Assembly (NCBI GenBank): GCA_012517435.1
Contig: JAAYUY010000147.1
Location: 1 to 52,040, forward strand
Reading direction: 5' to 3'
DNA from: Sphingobacteriales bacterium
Lineage (GTDB): Bacteria; Bacteroidota; Bacteroidia; CAILMK01; JAAYUY01
Length of the DNA: 52,040 nucleotides
In this document: in pieces, positions 8,176 through 17,325 of the stretch
How positions within the stretch are numbered: the first letter of the stretch is position 1
Layout of the letters: each line of letters starts with the position of its first letter
Notes under the pieces: generated by a model
The model's database searches: none
What the model was told of the DNA's origin: nothing
Seen by the model: the letters and a program-made list of their open reading frames with translations, nothing else
Position numbers and translations under genes: made by a program

Positions 8176-8619
8176 TTATTTAGATGGTTCATTAATCAGC
8201 AGCCAGTAGAGGCCAAGATTTTTCACCGTTTCAAAAAAAGTATCAAATTCGACAGGTTTGACCACATAACTATTGGCACCAAGCTCATAGGCTTTTTTTA
8301 TGTCGGGGTCTTGCCTTGAAGAAGTAACAATGACCACGGGAAATTTTCTGGTTTCGGAGTTGTTTTTCAGAATCTGAAGCACTTCCAGCCCGCTGATTTT
8401 AGGGAGTTTCAGGTCGAGGAAAATCACTTTCAGATTTTTGTTTTTGGGAACACCTGAATATTTTCCTCTTGAGAAAACAAAATCAAGTGCTTCGGCACCA
8501 TCTTCCACCAGAAAGATTTTGTTCATTAGCCCACCTTTTTTCAAGGCTCTCAGCATCAGTTCGGCATCTGCCGGATTGTCTTCCACTATCAGAATTTCAA
8601 CTGCCTGAATGTCTTCCAT
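8176..8619 (-). CDS. Rcp1-like single-domain response regulator
   Basis: A 147-residue receiver beginning VEILIVEDNPADAELMLRAL, with the phospho-acceptor Asp69 in IFLDLKLPK, the switch serine in VTSSRQ and the lysine in VVKPVEF. The extended loop before the aspartate and the phrase DLKLPKISGLEVL are typical of the Rcp1/CheY family that partners phytochrome-type kinases. That fits the phytochrome-type HisKA (SVSHDLKAPLR) of the kinase encoded just upstream, 54 bases away. There is no output domain. The start is the ATG at 8619. Confidence 0.92.
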   Translation of the reverse strand: MEDIQAVEILIVEDNPADAELMLRALKKGGLMNKIFLVEDGAEALDFVFSRGKYSGVPKNKNLKVIFLDLKLPKISGLEVLQILKNNSETRKFPVVIVTSSRQDPDIKKAYELGANSYVVKPVEFDTFFETVKNLGLYWLLINEPSK

Positions 8620-8673
8620 AAAACATTTATTTTTAAGTTGAAAAAATGAATCTCTATTTAAAAAATAATTTTT

Positions 8674-11600
8674 TCATCCTTCCAAAGGTAATGAAAAATA
8701 AAATTTAGCCCCCTCCCCTGGTTTTCCTTCCGCTTTTACATTTCCCCCATGTTTGCTGACTATTTGTTTGACAATTGCCAGGCCTACTCCTGTTCCTTCA
8801 AATTCTCTTTTGTTGTGTAAGCGCTGAAAGACCTTGAACAAATTCCCTTTAAAGCGATTATCGAATCCGACTCCGTTGTCCTTTACATAGAATTCACAAG
8901 TTCCTTCTTTTTTTGCACATCCGATTTCAATGACAGGATCTGAAACATTGGCACTGAACTTCAGTGCATTGCTGATCAGATTGATCCATACCTGTTTGAG
9001 CAGAATGTAGTCTCCTCTGACCTTGCTCAATTTATGAATTTTAACCTGATATTTACTTTTTTGTTCTTCATTCATGATTTCATTCAGTATTGATTTAACC
9101 AATGTTTCATTATTAACTTCCTCTTTCTGAAGCTCTGCCCTTCCTACTCTCGACAAGCGAAGAAGGTCTTCAATCAGATGCCCCATTTCCAATGCGTTTT
9201 CCGCAATGATCCTGCAGTAATGTTTTCCCTCATTGTCCAGATTTTCCGCATATTCATTCAAAAGAATTTTGGCAAAACCATTGATTGCCCGTAAAGGTGC
9301 CTTGAGGTCATGTGAGACTGAATAAGTAAATGCTTCCAGTTCCCTGATCGTATTTTCCAGCTGGATTGTCCGCTCTTCCACCAGCTTTTCCAGCTCTTTT
9401 CTGTATTTTTCCAGTTCTTTTTCTGCTTTAACCTTTTCGGTAATGTCCTGAATGATACCACCCAGAAGTATTTCATCTTCTGCCACCTCTATTCTGAATT
9501 TCTGAGTAAAAAGTACATGTTCAACACCATATTTGTCTTTCCACGTTTCTTCATAACTGCAATATCCCTTTTCAAGAGCCTCTGTGTCTTTTGCTATCAT
9601 TACGCTGGCTATTTCAGGCGGAAAAGTTTCCTCTGGTCTGCGGTTTTTCCATTCCTCGAAAGGAAAATAATGGCAGAATTTTTCATTGGCATAAATAGGC
9701 CTCAGTTCCGCATCTTTTATCAATATCATGGCCGGGATGTAGTTCAGCAAAGCATTGAGCTGTGCCTGATTTTCGCGTAGTGTAGCCTCTATCTTTTTGG
9801 ATTGAGTGATGTCGGAAATGACATGAACGGCACCCTGAAATTCCCTGTTTTCATTTAAAATCGGGTCAACCGTAATCAGATAGGTGTTTCCATTGATAAC
9901 CATCTCCATTACTTCCCTTTCCAGGCTTTTTTTCATCCTGACAAAGGGGCAGCCTTCGATGGGGCAAGTGGTCTGGTGAACCTTCTCATAACAATATACA
10001 CATTTTCCGTTTCCTCCGTTGTTCCCGAACATCTTATCAAAAGCATGGTTCGTTTTCAGTATTTTCTGATCACTGTCCAGCAATATAATTCCGTCCTGAA
10101 TGGCATCAAATGTAATACGCCATTGTGTTTCAGAGCGTTTCAGCTCAGTTTCCCTGATATATTTTTCAGTTACATCCTGGTCAAAAACAAGGAAGGCAGG
10201 TCTTCCTTCCCATTGTATATTGGTAACTTTCCTGTCAAGCCACCTGATCCGGCCGCTTTTATCAATGATTCTGAACTGATAGTTTTCAGGGATATTCAAA
10301 CCAGCCGTCCTCTTTTTCAAATAATCAGTAACCATTGGCCTGTCATCGGAGTGAATGATTCTTAAAGGATCGCCATTGTTCAGTTCTTCAATCGTATATC
10401 CTGTAATATTTATCAGATTAGGATTAGAAAACCTGATTTTCCCGTCCTGAACAACTGAAATTGTTTCCATGGCATTTTCAACCAAAGCGCGGTATTTTTC
10501 TTCACTTTCCCGTAGTGCCTTTTCAGTATTTTTTAGCGGTGTGATATCGAGCATGGAAACAATAATAAAATCTAATTCGGGAGCATGTCCTATGGTTAAA
10601 ATAGCGTCCCTGATCTCCCCGCTGGCATGAATCAGGCGTGCTTCATATCGCTTGGGAATGTTTTCCCTGGCAGTAAAACGTTTCTGAAAATAATCCAACA
10701 TCAATGGAAGACTTTCAGTCGCCACATATTTTTCCCATTTTGTCCCTATCAACTCCTGCTGTGAATAACCTGTTATCCGGTAACATTCCTCATTTGCCAT
10801 TGTAATGACGCCATCCTCCCTGACAATAATGGTTGCTGTTCCGGTGTTCTCAAAAAGGTTCCGGTAGAGAATATGCGATTTTTCCAGTTCCTGACGTGCT
10901 GCTATTCTCTCTGTGATATCCTGAATAACGGCCAGAAAAACCTTTTTCCCTTCAAAATCAGACAATTGCAGATTGACCTCCACAGGATATTCGCTTCCGT
11001 CTTTCCGTAAGTGAAAGGTTTCAAACCTGACAACTTCTTCTCTCCTGTTTTTTAACGGCTCTAATAATTCATTGAATGTCTTTTGATTAAACCTCTTTTT
11101 TAAATCAAGTGGTGTCATTTCACGGAGTTGCTCCATGCTATAGCCCAGATTCCGTAATGCTCCCTGATTGACATAAATAAACTTGAGAGATTCAGCATCG
11201 AAAATATAAACTTCATTGACCGATCGGTCAATGGTAAATGTCAACATTAATTTCTCCTGAAGCAAAGCCTTTTCATCTTCCAGTATGCTTAAAAGTGCCT
11301 TGCGTGATCTTTCAGCTTCCTCAAGTAAATTTTTTTGCTGTTCGAGCAGATTCAGGTTGCTTACTTTCTCGCTCTGCAGCTTGTCAATCATTTCGTTTAG
11401 TTGTTCCTGATGTAAACTACTTTCGGCCCGAAGATTCCGTAATTCGAGGTGAAGGTTAGCCCTGAGCACCAGCTCTTCGGTATCGACCGGCTTTGCCAGA
11501 AAATCAACTGCTCCTGCCTGATATGCTTTTAACCTGTTTTCTATGTGGCTATAGGCACTCAGCATAATTACCGGCAAATTATTAAATTTCTTATCCGAAA

Positions 11601-11811
11601 GCAAAGATTTACAAAATTTAATGCCATCGCTATCAGGGAGTTTGATATCGAGGAGAACGAGATCGGCCATGTCATCCGACAAAATTTGGCGTGCTTCGGC
11701 AGCACTTCCGGCTACTATTGTCTGAAAACCATTGATTAACAGGACTTTTTTAATTAATTCCACCCATTCGGCTTCATCATCAACTATCAGGATTTTTCTT
11801 TCTTTTTCCAT
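8674..11811 (-). CDS. Multi-PAS histidine kinase: REC-coiled coil-5xPAS-HisKA-HATPase
   Basis: A 1045-residue soluble kinase. It has an N-terminal receiver (residues 4-118, Asp55 in LVLLDIKLP), a coiled coil near 125-185, and five PAS domains ending near 300, 425, 550, 670 and 792. The fourth PAS has Cys604, Cys607, Cys616 and Cys621 (KCVYCYEK...TCPIEGCPF), a cysteine set seen in some PAS_4 domains. A long coiled coil leads to a phytochrome-type HisKA (His834 in SVSHDLKAPLR) and a HATPase (NLISNALKFS, DNGVGFD, GTGVGLAI). The frame stays open to 11925, but the receiver begins at the ATG at 11811, ten bases after the preceding gene's stop, so that start was chosen. The receiver at the front suggests it takes phosphate from the small PAS kinase upstream. 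Confidence 0.92.
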   Translation of the reverse strand: MEKERKILIVDDEAEWVELIKKVLLINGFQTIVAGSAAEARQILSDDMADLVLLDIKLPDSDGIKFCKSLLSDKKFNNLPVIMLSAYSHIENRLKAYQAGAVDFLAKPVDTEELVLRANLHLELRNLRAESSLHQEQLNEMIDKLQSEKVSNLNLLEQQKNLLEEAERSRKALLSILEDEKALLQEKLMLTFTIDRSVNEVYIFDAESLKFIYVNQGALRNLGYSMEQLREMTPLDLKKRFNQKTFNELLEPLKNRREEVVRFETFHLRKDGSEYPVEVNLQLSDFEGKKVFLAVIQDITERIAARQELEKSHILYRNLFENTGTATIIVREDGVITMANEECYRITGYSQQELIGTKWEKYVATESLPLMLDYFQKRFTARENIPKRYEARLIHASGEIRDAILTIGHAPELDFIIVSMLDITPLKNTEKALRESEEKYRALVENAMETISVVQDGKIRFSNPNLINITGYTIEELNNGDPLRIIHSDDRPMVTDYLKKRTAGLNIPENYQFRIIDKSGRIRWLDRKVTNIQWEGRPAFLVFDQDVTEKYIRETELKRSETQWRITFDAIQDGIILLDSDQKILKTNHAFDKMFGNNGGNGKCVYCYEKVHQTTCPIEGCPFVRMKKSLEREVMEMVINGNTYLITVDPILNENREFQGAVHVISDITQSKKIEATLRENQAQLNALLNYIPAMILIKDAELRPIYANEKFCHYFPFEEWKNRRPEETFPPEIASVMIAKDTEALEKGYCSYEETWKDKYGVEHVLFTQKFRIEVAEDEILLGGIIQDITEKVKAEKELEKYRKELEKLVEERTIQLENTIRELEAFTYSVSHDLKAPLRAINGFAKILLNEYAENLDNEGKHYCRIIAENALEMGHLIEDLLRLSRVGRAELQKEEVNNETLVKSILNEIMNEEQKSKYQVKIHKLSKVRGDYILLKQVWINLISNALKFSANVSDPVIEIGCAKKEGTCEFYVKDNGVGFDNRFKGNLFKVFQRLHNKREFEGTGVGLAIVKQIVSKHGGNVKAEGKPGEGAKFYFSLPLEG

Positions 11812-11821
11812 GTATTCAGGA

Positions 11822-13042
11822 TTAGTTTTGACTAAATTTATTGGAAAGCGGCAGGTAAAAACCAAAAACACTTCCTTTTCCCTCCTCACTTTTAACCTCC
11901 ATGTAACCATGGTGGGCTTCCACAATTTTTTTTACAATATAAAGCCCCAGCCCTGTGCCTTTCTCCCCTGAAGTTCCTTTAGCACCAAGGGTCTGAAAGG
12001 GTTGAAACAAGAGTTTCATGTTTTCAGGGCTTATTCCTTTTCCATGGTCAGCCACAGAAATATGGATAAAATCTCCTTTTTTCCTGCACTTAATTTCCAC
12101 CACGGAGTTTTCAAAAGAAAATTTAACGGCATTGCCAATGAGGTTATTAAGAACCTGTGTCAGCTTTCTGCTATCTGCCTGAATTTCAATTTTTTTCAAA
12201 GAGGATTCGAATTTCAGGTTAATCTTTTTTCCGGAAGAAAGTACCTGATTCAACTCAACATTTTGCCGGATAAATTCCACCAAATCAATCTTTTCAGGGA
12301 TGATTTCAATTTTCCCGGATTCAATTTTCGAAAAATCAAGCATATCTTCTAATAAATTCACCATGAAACGGGATGATTTTTCAATAATCTTCAGGAACTT
12401 AAGTTGCTCTTCTGTCAGGTTGTTTCCGGCATCAAAAATCAGAAATGAAGCATAGCTGGAAATAATACTCAATGGATTTCGCAGGTCGTGGGCAGCCATC
12501 CCGAGAAACTTGTTTTTCAAATCATTCAATTGAATAAGCTCTGCATTTTTCTTTTCGAGTTGCCGGTGAAGATTGATAAGTTCATTGTTGAGCTTTGAAA
12601 TTTCATAAAAAATTTCGTTAATATCTCCCTTATCCGGAATACTTTTTTGCCGGTTCCTTTCCTTTATCAGTTGCCTGATCTGATTGGCCTGCTCGTTACT
12701 CAGATTGAATAGCTGCTCAACCCAGTTGTCCGGCCCTCTGTCGAATTCTGCTCCGAAAATTAACACTTCCCCATCGAGGACTGCCCCTGTGAATTGCAGC
12801 ACTTTCAATCCTTCTGGCGTTACGACAACCAATTCATATCCCTGAACATACCTCTCTTCCTTGATTTTAATGAAAAAATCGAGTGCTTTGGATTGTGAAC
12901 CCGGATCAAAAATTTTCGAAAACAAATGGCCTTCTATCTTTTCTTTCTTAAAACCAAAGTCATTTTTTACCAACTCAACGACAAAACCGTTGTCGTTGCA
13001 CAACATGGAGAATATCTTTGTTTTAAGCATTGTCTGACTCAT
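11822..13042 (-). CDS. PAS-type histidine kinase (small, soluble)
   Basis: A 406-residue kinase with no membrane segment. Residues 1-105 look like a divergent PAS fold, followed by a coiled coil near 145-178. HisKA has His185 in GMAAHDLRNPLSIISSY, and the HATPase has NNLIGNAVKFS, ADHGKGISPE and GTGLGLYIVKKIV. Its ATG overlaps the stop of the B12-binding gene by ATGA, so the two are translationally coupled and probably act together. The most economical reading is that this kinase reads the state of the B12-binding protein and/or the kinase-less sensor. No periplasmic or obvious ligand-binding residues can be seen in its N-terminal domain. Confidence 0.9.
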   Translation of the reverse strand: MSQTMLKTKIFSMLCNDNGFVVELVKNDFGFKKEKIEGHLFSKIFDPGSQSKALDFFIKIKEERYVQGYELVVVTPEGLKVLQFTGAVLDGEVLIFGAEFDRGPDNWVEQLFNLSNEQANQIRQLIKERNRQKSIPDKGDINEIFYEISKLNNELINLHRQLEKKNAELIQLNDLKNKFLGMAAHDLRNPLSIISSYASFLIFDAGNNLTEEQLKFLKIIEKSSRFMVNLLEDMLDFSKIESGKIEIIPEKIDLVEFIRQNVELNQVLSSGKKINLKFESSLKKIEIQADSRKLTQVLNNLIGNAVKFSFENSVVEIKCRKKGDFIHISVADHGKGISPENMKLLFQPFQTLGAKGTSGEKGTGLGLYIVKKIVEAHHGYMEVKSEEGKGSVFGFYLPLSNKFSQN

Positions 13043-14100
13043 ATTTCAACCATTTTTTCAGCTTCACAGACAGCTCCGAGTGCATCGGAGGCATAGGCAT
13101 CGGCACCGAAAATATTCCAGTTTTTACTGAATTCGTTAATAGCCACCCCGCCAATTATAATTTTCAGGTCTCTGGCATATTTGCTTTGACGAATTTGAGA
13201 AATTGTGTCTTTTAATAAAGAGCGATGGTAAGGCAAAGCTACCGAAAGCCCCAGCACATCGGCCTGATATTCTTCGGCAGCATTGATCAGAACGGAGGCA
13301 GGTGTATTGGCACCCAGATAATAAGTATCCCATCCTTCCATTTCGAAAAAATCGGCTACCATGCGTATGCCTATTTCGTGAAGTTCTCCGCCCACACAGG
13401 CACCAATAAAGGTTTTGCCTTTTTTTTCATTGTTGAAAATATAGGGATACAACTGCGACATAATCATCTGGGTGGCTGCTGAGCAAAAGTGCTCCTTAGC
13501 CACACTGATCTGATTCGACATCCAGAGCCTTCCTACTTCATACTGTGCAGGTTGAAAGATTTTCAGGTAAATGTCTTTAACGGGGCAACCTTTCATAAAT
13601 GTTTCCATAATCAGGGAGGCAGCTTTATTTTTATCTCCCGAAAGCAAGGCATTCAGATAGGCTTTCAGCACATCTGCAAGTGGTTCATCTTCCTGAATAT
13701 AAGAGGAAATACTTTGCAAAGGCTTATTCAATTCATTCAAGCCTGCCTGAATAAAAACGGCAGTGATCTGTCCATATTCCGGTGAGGCTTCTTCAATAGC
13801 CAGTTGTGTGCATTCGAGCGTTTTGGGCACTACATCATCCGGAAATTTCAGATTATGGAATAAAGTTTTCACCCATACCACATATTTGCTGAAAATCTCC
13901 GGATTGTTTTCGGCAATGGCCTCACCCAGAAAAGGCAAATGATATCCGGCATCACGAATACTGAGTTTTTTACCCTCATCACCATAGGTTTTCCAGAAAT
14001 CAGGCTGCATGCCATACTGTAATTCCACTATCCTGACGGCCAGATCATTTTTTCTGACTTCGAGAAAATCTTTAATCTGCTTGCTTTTTTCCATTATCAT
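13039..14100 (-). CDS. Cobalamin-binding sensor with CarH-type Wx9EH motif
   Basis: A 353-residue soluble protein. Residues 1-130 are an unrecognised helical domain. Residues ~135-220 match the helical B12-binding cap, and ~228-350 the Rossmann-like cobalamin domain. Trp193 followed by Glu203-His204 is the Wx9EH signature of AdoCbl photoreceptors such as CarH, in which the Trp and His cap the upper axial face. Glu239-Leu-His241...Gly244 is the ExHxxG lower-ligand motif. The MerR DNA-binding domain of CarH is absent, and no methyltransferase or mutase domain is attached. It overlaps the sensor gene before it and the kinase gene after it by ATGA each, so a role as an input module for the kinase is inferred. 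It could sense light through AdoCbl, or cobalamin itself. Confidence 0.88.
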   Translation of the reverse strand: MIMEKSKQIKDFLEVRKNDLAVRIVELQYGMQPDFWKTYGDEGKKLSIRDAGYHLPFLGEAIAENNPEIFSKYVVWVKTLFHNLKFPDDVVPKTLECTQLAIEEASPEYGQITAVFIQAGLNELNKPLQSISSYIQEDEPLADVLKAYLNALLSGDKNKAASLIMETFMKGCPVKDIYLKIFQPAQYEVGRLWMSNQISVAKEHFCSAATQMIMSQLYPYIFNNEKKGKTFIGACVGGELHEIGIRMVADFFEMEGWDTYYLGANTPASVLINAAEEYQADVLGLSVALPYHRSLLKDTISQIRQSKYARDLKIIIGGVAINEFSKNWNIFGADAYASDALGAVCEAEKMVEI

Positions 14101-17100
14101 ATTTCTTTGTATTTAGGAGGCTGACCCAGCTTTGTTAACAATTCGTTCACTTCTTTTTTCAATTCAATATTCCTGCTCTCCCTGCCGACAGTCACGGAAT
14201 ACCAGCGCTGGAGTTCGTCCAGTTTTTCTCTCAGCTCTTTTTCCATCTTTCTCTTTTCGGTGATATCTACCATATAGCTCAGCACCAGTTTTTTACCACC
14301 TGCCTGAAGTAAAGATGAAAACATGATAAATTCTCTTGACATGCCATGATCTTTACTTTCAATTACAAAAGGAAAATTCAGGCTGTATCCTTTTTGCCTG
14401 AGTTCTTCAAAATGCCTGAAATGTTGCTCTTTCACCTGATCGCTCAAATTAAGAAACGGAACATCTTTCACATTAAAGCCGATAATAGCCTCTTTTTTCA
14501 TATTCAAGGCATTCAGCAAAGCATCGTTGACATCAACGAATTGCATATTTTGCATATCTATCATAGCTCCCGGCAAAGGGCTCCCATGAAATGCCTTCGA
14601 GAATCTCTCCTCATTCTCGCTGAGCAGTTCTGCCATGCGTTTCTGATAAACCACTTCATACAATACATCAGCCATGTATTCAACAATTTCGAGATCGTTT
14701 TGGGTATAGTCTGCGGCTTTGTTTCCCACTCCCAGAACCGCAACAATTTTATTATTCCTGAAAACAGGGACAACCAACTCGCGGATCACTTCAGCATGCC
14801 CTTCAGGCATTCCTTTTTTGTTTGGTAACGACTGATAGTCATTATGAATGATGGCTCTTCGTTCCCTGATACAATCGACCCAAACGCCTGCTTCATTAAT
14901 ATTATAATGCAGCCCTGAGCCTTCAGCCTTGCAAAATTTCTCCTTTGTCTGCGTTGACCATGCCTGCAACTGCAGGTGTTGTTCATCTTCAGCCACGAAA
15001 TGATAAAATCCTATATTGCTATCAACAAGATTTACAGTTTCATCCAGCATTTTCGTACAGGTTTCTTCAACATTATGATGAGCAGCGTATTCGAACAATC
15101 TGAGCCTGATATCTATCATTTTCTGTGCAAGACGCTCTTTGGTCTGGTCTCTGAACACGAGGACAACACCTAAAATATTACCATTTTCATCTTTGATAGG
15201 GGCGCCACTGTCGGCAATGGGTATTTCCTTTCCTGCTCTGGAAATCAGCAAGGTATGATTAGCCAGTCCGACCACCGTGCCCTCTCTTATAACTTTATCG
15301 AAGGGGCTTTCCACTTCCTGACGGTTTTCTTCGTTAATGATCCGGAAAACTGTCCTCAGGTGTTTGTGCCTTGCTTCTTTTTCGGAATAGCCGGTCAGGC
15401 GGGCAGCTTCCTCATTCAAACGCGTAACAATCCCTTTTTCATCAGTAATGATAACACCATCACCTATGCTGTAAATAGTTGTTTTCAGTAACTCTTCACT
15501 TTCTTTCAAGGCCAGTTCAGCCTGTTTTCTGATGGTAATATCCTGAAATGCGGTAGCAAACCTGTCAGGAGCAGGACAAAAGACACTGATGGAAAAATAC
15601 TTGTTCAAAGGTTCAAAAAAGGTCTCAAAATGATAGGGGTCAGCGGTCCGGGCAACCTTTAAATATGTTTCAAAGTAAGGTGGTTCGTTGGTTTGATATG
15701 CTTCGGTTGCCAGTTTACCCACCACCTCAGAAGCTTTCAGATTTAGCAACTCCTCATATTTTCTGTTTACATTGAGGATTCTGTAATTGACTGCCTCGCC
15801 TTGCTCATTGTAAACAATCTCATGCAGGCAAATGCCATCATTGGTCGATTCAAACAAAGACCTGTATTTTTCTTCACTTTCTTCAATTGCTTTCTGTAAT
15901 CTTCTTTCATCTGTCTGATCCCGGAAAACGAGGATGGTGCCTGTTATATTTCCACTTTCATCTTTTACAGGTGCGCCACTGTCGGCTATGGGAATTTCAT
16001 TACCATCCCTCGAAATCAGTAAGGTATGATTGGCTAATCCAACAACAGAGCCTTCCCTTTTCACCCGATCAATAGGATTTTCAACTTCCTGCCGCGTATC
16101 TTCGCTGATGATCCTGAAAATCTCCGGAAGCTGACGATCAATGGCCTCTTGTTCACTATAGCCTGTAAGCCTTTCTGCTTCAGGATTCATGATTTCAATG
16201 AAGCCGTCCTTGTTTACAACCATTACGGCATCTCCGATGCTGTATAGTGTGGCTTTAAATTCTCCCTGAGTAGTGTAAAGTTTTCTGTAAATACCCGCCT
16301 GCCTTGATTTCATTATGAAAAGGCCGGTGAAAACAATAAAACCAAACAAAACGGCAAACAATACAATCAACAATGCAAGTTCATGATAAACATCATTATA
16401 TAGTTCCTTCCTGTCTGTTTTAGCCACCATTACCCATGATGTGCCGGGGATTTGAGCCAGATAGGCAATGACCTTCACCCCACGGTAATCTTTTCCTTCA
16501 AACATGCCGGTCTGACCTCTCAATGCCCTGACGGCAGGTAAATTTGTGTTGCTTAAGGGAAATTTTATTTTCAAAGCAGCATCCTCATTAAACCTTAGCC
16601 TGTTCAGGAAAACCACACTGTCGCCATCCGCACGGGCAATAAGGGTTTCGGAAGATTTACAAGGAACCGGCCATTTGCTTAGCACGGGATATAGAAAAGA
16701 ATCCGGAGAAACCCTGCAAACCAGCACTGCCAGAATATTTTGGTTATCATCATACACGGGGGACATAAAATCAATATGAATCTGCCGGTGAACCTTGCAG
16801 GAATAGAGGTCTGATGATATAACCTGCCTTTTCATTGCACACTCTTTTATTTTCTGTCTGAAAACCACATCGGTTTGAGCCGAATCAGGAACTGCAGAAA
16901 GCAGGATATTTCCATTCGTATCGGCAAGCAAGATGTTCTGTAAACTATGTAGCTTCTTGTTAATCAGCAGATTATAACAGATATCGAGACTGTCTTCAGA
17001 GAGTTTTTTTTCCAGCCATCGTTTAAAATAAAACTTTCGCAATTTGCCTTCTGATAACAATTTTGTGTCATGTAACTGGTCATTATACCATTCCGAAATA

Positions 17101-17276
17101 TCATCTATTTTTAACCGTGCAATGGCTTGCAATTCATTCTTAAGCACCCGTTTTTCACTGTTTATTTCATTTTGGATATATATTACGGCACTTACAGTCA
17201 GAATGATAAGCAAAGAAATATACAGCAGTTTAAAGAGGGGGTTTTTGCTTTGTGGTAATTTTATATGGTTACTCAT
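14097..17276 (-). CDS. Membrane Cache-PAS-PAS-PAS-GAF-PAS sensor lacking a kinase domain
   Basis: This 1059-residue protein has transmembrane helices near 15-35 and 300-325 enclosing a periplasmic dCache-like region. The cytoplasmic part holds PAS (about 338-460), PAS (467-585), PAS (590-715), GAF (725-882) and PAS (890-1010). It ends in a coiled tail with QRWYSVTVGRE and then stops; there is no HisKA, HATPase, GGDEF or other output. The first and third PAS are near copies of each other, also at DNA level. The frame opens further up only at a TTG (17315). The ATG at 17276 is preferred because a promoter box lies at 17326-17333 and the usual short basic N-terminus follows. It is the first gene of the operon and must act by contact with a partner kinase. 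Confidence 0.9.
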   Translation of the reverse strand: MSNHIKLPQSKNPLFKLLYISLLIILTVSAVIYIQNEINSEKRVLKNELQAIARLKIDDISEWYNDQLHDTKLLSEGKLRKFYFKRWLEKKLSEDSLDICYNLLINKKLHSLQNILLADTNGNILLSAVPDSAQTDVVFRQKIKECAMKRQVISSDLYSCKVHRQIHIDFMSPVYDDNQNILAVLVCRVSPDSFLYPVLSKWPVPCKSSETLIARADGDSVVFLNRLRFNEDAALKIKFPLSNTNLPAVRALRGQTGMFEGKDYRGVKVIAYLAQIPGTSWVMVAKTDRKELYNDVYHELALLIVLFAVLFGFIVFTGLFIMKSRQAGIYRKLYTTQGEFKATLYSIGDAVMVVNKDGFIEIMNPEAERLTGYSEQEAIDRQLPEIFRIISEDTRQEVENPIDRVKREGSVVGLANHTLLISRDGNEIPIADSGAPVKDESGNITGTILVFRDQTDERRLQKAIEESEEKYRSLFESTNDGICLHEIVYNEQGEAVNYRILNVNRKYEELLNLKASEVVGKLATEAYQTNEPPYFETYLKVARTADPYHFETFFEPLNKYFSISVFCPAPDRFATAFQDITIRKQAELALKESEELLKTTIYSIGDGVIITDEKGIVTRLNEEAARLTGYSEKEARHKHLRTVFRIINEENRQEVESPFDKVIREGTVVGLANHTLLISRAGKEIPIADSGAPIKDENGNILGVVLVFRDQTKERLAQKMIDIRLRLFEYAAHHNVEETCTKMLDETVNLVDSNIGFYHFVAEDEQHLQLQAWSTQTKEKFCKAEGSGLHYNINEAGVWVDCIRERRAIIHNDYQSLPNKKGMPEGHAEVIRELVVPVFRNNKIVAVLGVGNKAADYTQNDLEIVEYMADVLYEVVYQKRMAELLSENEERFSKAFHGSPLPGAMIDMQNMQFVDVNDALLNALNMKKEAIIGFNVKDVPFLNLSDQVKEQHFRHFEELRQKGYSLNFPFVIESKDHGMSREFIMFSSLLQAGGKKLVLSYMVDITEKRKMEKELREKLDELQRWYSVTVGRESRNIELKKEVNELLTKLGQPPKYKEI

Positions 17277-17325
17277 CCGGTAAATTTTTAATGCTCGTTC
17301 AGGAAAATGCCTCAAAAAATCAGTT

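Noticed and set aside
8674-11925. Longer version of the multi-PAS kinase starting at 11925
   Set aside because: The extra 38 residues overlap the end of the preceding kinase gene and precede a complete receiver that starts at a good ATG (11811).
13039-14100. B12-dependent methyltransferase or mutase component
   Set aside because: No catalytic partner domain or gene (MtaB-, MetH- or mutase-like) is nearby. The Wx9EH motif and the kinase neighbours favour a sensor. A corrinoid shuttle role is not fully excluded.
14100-14200. Cobalamin riboswitch before the B12-binding gene
   Set aside because: The gene overlaps the preceding one by four bases, and the upstream DNA is coding; no B12-box-like sequence was seen before the operon at 17276-17357 either.
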